From Litsea cubeba (taxonomy: Eukaryota; Streptophyta; Magnoliopsida; Laurales; Lauraceae), in contig CM022951.1 of the NCBI GenBank assembly GCA_012931725.1, positions 73,636,832-73,700,831 of the forward strand: a stretch of DNA of 64,000 nt. Direction: 5' to 3'. Position 1 is the stretch's first letter, and each line of letters starts with the position of its first letter. Below are positions 58,886 through 64,000 of the stretch, one piece after another. The position numbers were made by a program, and so were the translations under genes. The notes under the pieces were generated by a model. The model had not been told where the DNA came from, ran no database searches, and saw only the letters and a program-made list of their open reading frames with translations.

Positions 58886-61774
58886 CCAGTAGATTATTGA
58901 CATCCACAGGTTGGCCACTCTCCTCCATCCTTTGGATCACGCTTGCAACTTGGTCCCTTGGATAACCCATGCTAGCAGCTTTCTCGATCATCTCACTGTA
59001 TGGATGGTTGCGCATTATCGGTGAATTTGGATGCCGGCCCACAATAGCACCAGGAGGTGCCTGCTGATTCTGGAGAGCAGAGGCATGGGTCGGAGGGTAG
59101 CTACTCCCTTGCTGGAAGTGTGGTGGACGGGGCTGCCTGCTGCCATCTGTGTCATACATCATGTAACCATGCATTGAAGAATGAGTGGGGCGGGGCCCAG
59201 CACTTGGATAGCCACCGTCGCCAAGATTGGATCCAAAAGAGCTTTGATTAGTCTGCAGCTGCGGTTGCCGCTGCATATTATGCTGTGGCGGCTGAGGCTG
59301 GACAGTTCTACCTGGCCCTCCATAACCATAAACCACAGCTTCAGGACGGCTTACACCCGACTGGGGAGCTCCAGAGAATGGAACTTGCATCGGCATGCTA
59401 CCTGGATATGTCTCAGGTGATGCATTTGTGGGTTGATGTGGGTAAGGTGGGTAAACTGGTGTTGTTTGGGGTTTTATTTGAGCATGTGAAGATGGCGCCT
59501 GGGGTTGCAGTTGCGCTTCTTGAGGAAACTGCTGAGGCCACTGCTGCTGATATGGGGGAAATGGGTGAGCTTGGGTCTGATTTACATGAGGAGGAGGTTG
59601 GGCTGCCTGCCTAGACAGGTCCTGCAATTGGGTCCTCTGTTGGCCATATTGGAGTTCGGCAGCTTGCAAGTGCTGATCTTGAGGATGTTGTTGGCTCTGG
59701 GGTGGCTGATTTGGCAGTTGCATCTGCTGGGAATAGTACATATTTGGTTGGGACTGAACGTGAACAGCCTGTTGAGGTGGCAGTGAGGTAAGAGCTGGCT
59801 GCTGAACATGCATAGGCTGCTGTTGCGGCAGAGAGGGGAGAGCTGGCTGTGGAGCATGTATTGTCTGTTGCAAGGGCAAAGACATGAGACCTGGCTGCAA
59901 TTCCTTGTAGGGTGTATGCTGTGGTTCGACAGCTCTAGCTGGAAGTGAGGCTGTTAAAGTTGTCTGGTTGGGCAAAGCAAGAGCCAACTGCTGGTTCTGC
60001 ATATCTGGGGAGTTGTGTTTTTTCGACTCAGAGGCGGATGATGGAGTTCCATCATCCTGCTGCTGAGATTGGCTCTTAGCAGCAGCCGCCTTCAACTCCT
60101 TCACAAGTTGAAGCTTCTCCAGTTCCTTCTGAGTATCAGAAAGTTCTTGTTTGTCTCTCAGGATTTGTACAGACCTGTGGACCTGCACCGCCAGCACAAA
60201 AACGCTTTACCAATTTCCCATATTCACAGTCCAGAAAGGTTGGAAGATAATTTTATGATAAAACAGAAACTACTGAAAAGTAAAGAAGATTGCATCCAAC
60301 ATTACAAGGGCTTAAAAGGTTAGAAAGTTATTTTAGAATAACATAGTTGTCTATGATTGAACCAGCTGCGCCTAGCGTGGGCCAGTGGGTCAGGCAAGGC
60401 CTGGAAATATAGGCCTGAATAGATACCATGCCAAGAACAAGCCTGCCTCAAGGTGTGAAGGCGGGTCCTCTCATATCATATATGATACTACTACCCTCCT
60501 CTCCACTACAAATTATAATTCCTAAAACTCACCTTTGTCATCAACCATGATGCCTAAATACAAACATGGAAATTAATATATATACCGAGAGCGCACGCAT
60601 GATTCTGAACTTTGTGAAATGAAGGACATGGATTCAAATGCGGGCATCACGTTAATACTATTATAAGAAAAGTCACACTAAATATGAGCCCATTTGTGAA
60701 GTCAATTTTCTGCAGAAATTAGTGAGAATTGCTTGCATAAACTCTTTTCTAGTATAGTAAATTCTATTTTTGGTGCAGTCACTTCTCCACAAGGAAAAGC
60801 ACAAAAATAAGCCAGCTTTTTTGCGATTCTATGGAAAAGCTACTACTACTCTTCTTCTTTTGTACGTGTGGTGGGTTTTTTTTTTTTTTTTTGGTTTTTT
60901 GTTGGGGGGCTACGGGTTAAACCCAAAATTTTCATTATACCACATGCATTTCAAAAAAAAAAAAAACTGTGAGCCTCATATACTTGCATTCTTGTCAGCT
61001 CCTTTGATGCGGAGCGGGGTACCAGGTGCGAGGCGGCTAGAGATGGAGGATGGAAGGGATACGTCAAGCTTTCTCCTGAAAATTGACATCGCACCAAGCT
61101 CCCCATCACGGGCGAGGAAGATGAATGAACTCGGAAAACCCAAAATCAGTCTTTTTTATTAATCATAGTCTAATTACCAAAGAGGCATTACAATGCATTA
61201 TAGAAGAAGAGGGGAAAAAGCCAAAACTAATCCAGGCCATCTAAACACATCAACAGCCAAGATTTAACTATCAACATAAATAACTTAAAACATAAGCAAT
61301 AAACACCCTAAATAAAATAAAATAGGCAGGTCGGTGGGCTGGGCCCAAAGAACTGGTCGAAATGGATGGGTTCGGCCCATTGACGGGTTGACCCATGGGG
61401 GACCTTGGGTCTGTCCCGCATCATCCTTGTTACCCAACACGTAACTTTTCACCGTAAAAAGTAATGTGGCCATCTGCGGTCGTTTAGCCAACAAACAGAA
61501 GGGCCCAAACAAAAGAGTCAGGTTTGGGTATTCATTACGGGCTCGTTTGACAACTGGGTATTAATTTGGGCTACAAAATAAGACCAACTAATGCCTCTAA
61601 ACTCCTTTCTTGGAAGAAAAAAAAAAAAACTCCAGTTTGCTACAATGCCTATATAGTTCTTCGTTGAGCTTCAGACAAGATTCCCGTTGCTTCTAAACAC
61701 CTTTTCTTTCCTCACTTTTCAAATATACCATACCTTTTCTTTCCTCACTTTTCAAATATACCATAATTAACACC

Positions 61775-61805
<31 letters not shown>

Positions 61806-63160
61806 TATTGCAATTTTGAGCTCCCCTATTTAGGCAGAGGCGTATTTACATAATATTGTCCAAGGCTGTGTGCCATTTTGAATAGGAGAAAATTTTCTCC
61901 TTCATTTAGAGATTATGGGAAGAAAATTTCTCAAATCCTTAAATGACGAGAAGCCTCACAAATCTTAAATCAATGACATAAGATATATACAAAAAGATCA
62001 TGACAAATGCTATATATTGTCAAATTTAAAATAATCTGAAAAGGCAGTAAAATGTAGAGATGCAAGAATGTGATGCAATCCTAGGGTTATGATCGCAAGT
62101 GCCGAGGGACAATTAGAGTTTCCGCAAAAACAATCACACGATAAAGACACACTCCAACGATAAAACACACGAAAGGGAAAATTCTATTAATTCCAAGATC
62201 TGAGATCATGGATCTTTACAATGCCATATTTATAATAAAAGAAACTTAAGCCCTAAGAAACAATCCTAATCAAACTAGAAAACAAAATAAGAATCCTATC
62301 AAAATTAGAAACTAATCCAAATTACTAAAAGTAAAACTCATAAAAATTAAAAATCAAAATTTCATGGGTCCCACATGTGGCCCACGAGCCTTGTTGCAAC
62401 GATGTGGTGTTACTGCTGCATCAGTATGCAACACTACATGATCGATCAGAGCCCAAATAGTACGCCTAAATTAGGTGCACATTTTAAATATGTGGATGCA
62501 AGCCAATTGTCTATATGATACACTGACTGCTATCATGTATGGCCAGTGTCACAAGAATCCCGTCCCACAATAATTAGTAGCATTATTTTGATACCACTAT
62601 ATAGAAAAAGCATTATTTCTATGATGATAGCAAAGCTAATCCCATTACAGTAAGACCCACTTTTCACCAACCCTAATTGTTGATATTCACTGATCATAGA
62701 TGCTGTAGTAACTGAATGTTCACTTTCTACTAAACACAATTGATCAAAGGTTAAAATATTTAAATTCGTCAAATAAAAAGGGTGGTTCCCAAAACCCACA
62801 AATTATCTAAACATGACTGAAGATTTTCTATTAGTAGGAGGTAACAGAATAAGATATGTAATGATACAGAGACAAACTCACTTCTTTCAGATGCTTCTCA
62901 AGAGATCTGAGCTTCACATCTGCTTCACCGTGATCACGAGTTAAATCAGATCGAAGGTCTCCAATTGATTGCTCAACATTGTAGCAGTATAATTCCAACT
63001 GTGACAACCGGCTGGTGATCCCCTCAAGGGATCGCAGTATAGTGTCAGCATATTTCTTCATGGTCTTTTCAACAGTGGCAAGCACTTCCTGGTGGAAAGA
63101 GTCTTCTTGCTTATTATAGGCATTTACCAATGATCTACCCAGCCTGCTCTCCCGGTAGTC
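58863..63160 (-). CDS. FLOE/DUF1421 prion-like protein, 5' end outside the window
   Basis: FLOE proteins are plant condensate-forming proteins, FLOE1 being a water-potential sensor in seeds. Two exons are seen: 63160-62882 (93 codons) and 60182-58863 (439 codons plus stop), joined GAA/GTGAGT to GCAG/GTC in phase. The first gives DYRESRLGRSLVNAYNKQ and a coiled coil (VEKTMKKYADTILRSLEGI, LSQLELYCYNVEQSI, LRSLEKHLKE) that continues as VHRSVQILRDKQELSDTQKE. This corresponds to the nucleation domain. About 330 residues rich in Gln, Pro and Ser follow (prion-like). The end is a UBA-like segment, YSEMIEKAASMGYPRDQV to VNNLLDRLNARF. The acceptor before GACTACCGG shows that at least one more exon, with the expected Asp/Ser-rich N-terminus, lies beyond the right edge. 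Which FLOE paralogue is not decided. Confidence 0.87.
61700..61765. repeat. Tandem repeat, two identical 33-bp units
   Basis: CCTTTTCTTTCCTCACTTTT..ACCATA occurs twice with no difference, directly before TTAACA and the C run. Identity suggests a recent or assembly-made duplication. Confidence 0.85.
61773..61801. repeat. 29-C run in the FLOE intron
   Basis: An uninterrupted C tract on the plus strand. Its exact length is probably uncertain. Confidence 0.8.
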
Positions 63161-64000
63161 CTGCTCAGTTAGAGAATTTTAAATCATTCAAAAGATACTA
63201 CTACTAAAACAAACAAAACTTATCAGAGAGGAAAAAATGTTCATTAAAAAAAAATTAACTCTGAATGAAATGAAACACAAGATAACTGAAGTTTTTTTTT
63301 TTTTTCTCATGTGATACAGAATACAGAAGAAAAAAACTCATTTCAGTAAATGAAACACATACTTAAATGCATTTAGTATACTAAAGTTAGTACTAAATGC
63401 TAGTAGGAATATATGCTTATAAAATGCACAGCTCACAGGCCTAATGCCTAATGCCAAAGCACCCAAATTCGCACTTCATTCATGTTATTGCAATCGCGCA
63501 AGCACCGAATCATTTATCCAAAATACAACTCTGATAAGGACTTCTTCTCTGTAATCTAAGAAGTAAAATGAGCCATGTGATCTTCCAAAGCTTCTTTTTT
63601 TTTTTTTTTTGTGAAAAAAGTTATAATCTTTCAGTCTCTGATCACCATTGCAAAACCCCCAGACTTTCTAATCAAGAAAAAAAGAGAACAAAATTGCAAT
63701 GGAAAGTTATAATCTTTCAGTCTCTGATCACCATTGAAAAACGCCCTAGACTTTCTCATCAAGAAAAAATAAAAAAAAAAAAAAAACCCAATTGCAAGGA
63801 CAAGAAAGCTTTCAAGAAGTCATGATCATGAAGCTCAATTACCAAATCTCATTACATATACTTACTGAAATTCAACGCCTTAGAAGACCATACAGAATAT
63901 ATATATATATATATAAGGAACCAGCTTCATGATTCAGCGTATAAAGCAAAATCATGATCGCCTCACCAAACAAAAAGCTTCCTTTTCAAAAACAGAAAAT
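63161..64000. other. 5' intron region of the FLOE gene up to the window edge
   Basis: No further exon is recognised on the minus strand. An 86-bp unit starting TTATAATCTTTCAGTCTCTG is doubled at 63621-63805. A (TA)n tract is near 63898-63915. This is probably intron, since upstream coding exons must lie beyond 64000. Confidence 0.55.

Larger units (their letters stand above)
60183..62881. other. Intron of the FLOE gene with repeats
   Basis: It contains a 33-bp unit doubled at 61700-61765 (CCTTTTCTTTCCTCACTTTT) followed by a 29-C run at 61773-61801. Sequence near 60360-60470 and 61320-61420 has GGGCC-rich repeat motifs. No exon is evident. Confidence 0.6.

Noticed and set aside
59285..59786. 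Plus-strand frames opposite the FLOE gene
   Set aside because: They are shadows of the Gln/Pro-rich coding sequence on the minus strand.

Overview
The window is nuclear DNA of a flowering plant. Protein genes are split by many GT-AG introns, the intergenic DNA is AT-rich, and long CT/GA and TA microsatellites, solo LTRs, Mutator-like elements and tRNA-derived SINEs are common. The gene families present (plant reticulon, SOSEKI, FLOE/DUF1421, plant-type tyrosine aminotransferase) are land-plant families. The species cannot be read from the sequence. No RNA gene, CRISPR array or operon is present.

Layout. 1-6.2 kb: repeats only (a Mutator-like element with a coding-like core, a probable solo LTR, two local tandem duplications). 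6.2-8.4 kb, minus: a complete eight-exon reticulon-like gene (RTNLB17/18 type). 8.4-11.8 kb: intergenic, with a SINE. 11.8-15.9 kb, plus: a five-exon fold-type-IV PLP enzyme of the D-amino-acid transaminase / aminodeoxychorismate lyase family, with a SINE in intron 3. 16.3-30.8 kb: a tandem segmental duplication. Copy A (16.35-22.8 kb) carries exons 2-7 of a tyrosine aminotransferase, lacks exon 1 and is frameshifted in exon 2, so it is a pseudogene. Copy B (26.1-30.8 kb) belongs to an intact seven-exon gene that runs to 31.86 kb. Two solo LTRs sit in copy A only, each with a perfect 5-bp target duplication and an empty site in copy B. The spacer between the copies holds three Mutator-like elements, one nested in another. 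34.6-40.9 kb, minus: a third, more diverged and intact tyrosine aminotransferase. 40.9-49.3 kb: gene-free repeat-rich DNA. 49.3-55.2 kb, plus: a SOSEKI polarity gene whose last coding part is interrupted by what look like two single-base losses. 55.2-58.9 kb: three repeated blocks derived from the 3' flank of the next gene. 58.9-63.2 kb and beyond, minus: a FLOE/DUF1421 prion-like protein gene, 5' incomplete at the window edge.

Functionally the genes are not an obvious pathway. The notable grouping is a fold-type-IV transaminase next to a tandem array of fold-type-I aromatic aminotransferases. I found no convincing previously undescribed system. The most informative parts are the dated sequence of duplication, gene loss and transposon insertion in the aminotransferase array, the Mutator-like elements with readable target duplications, and the broken 3' end of the SOSEKI gene.
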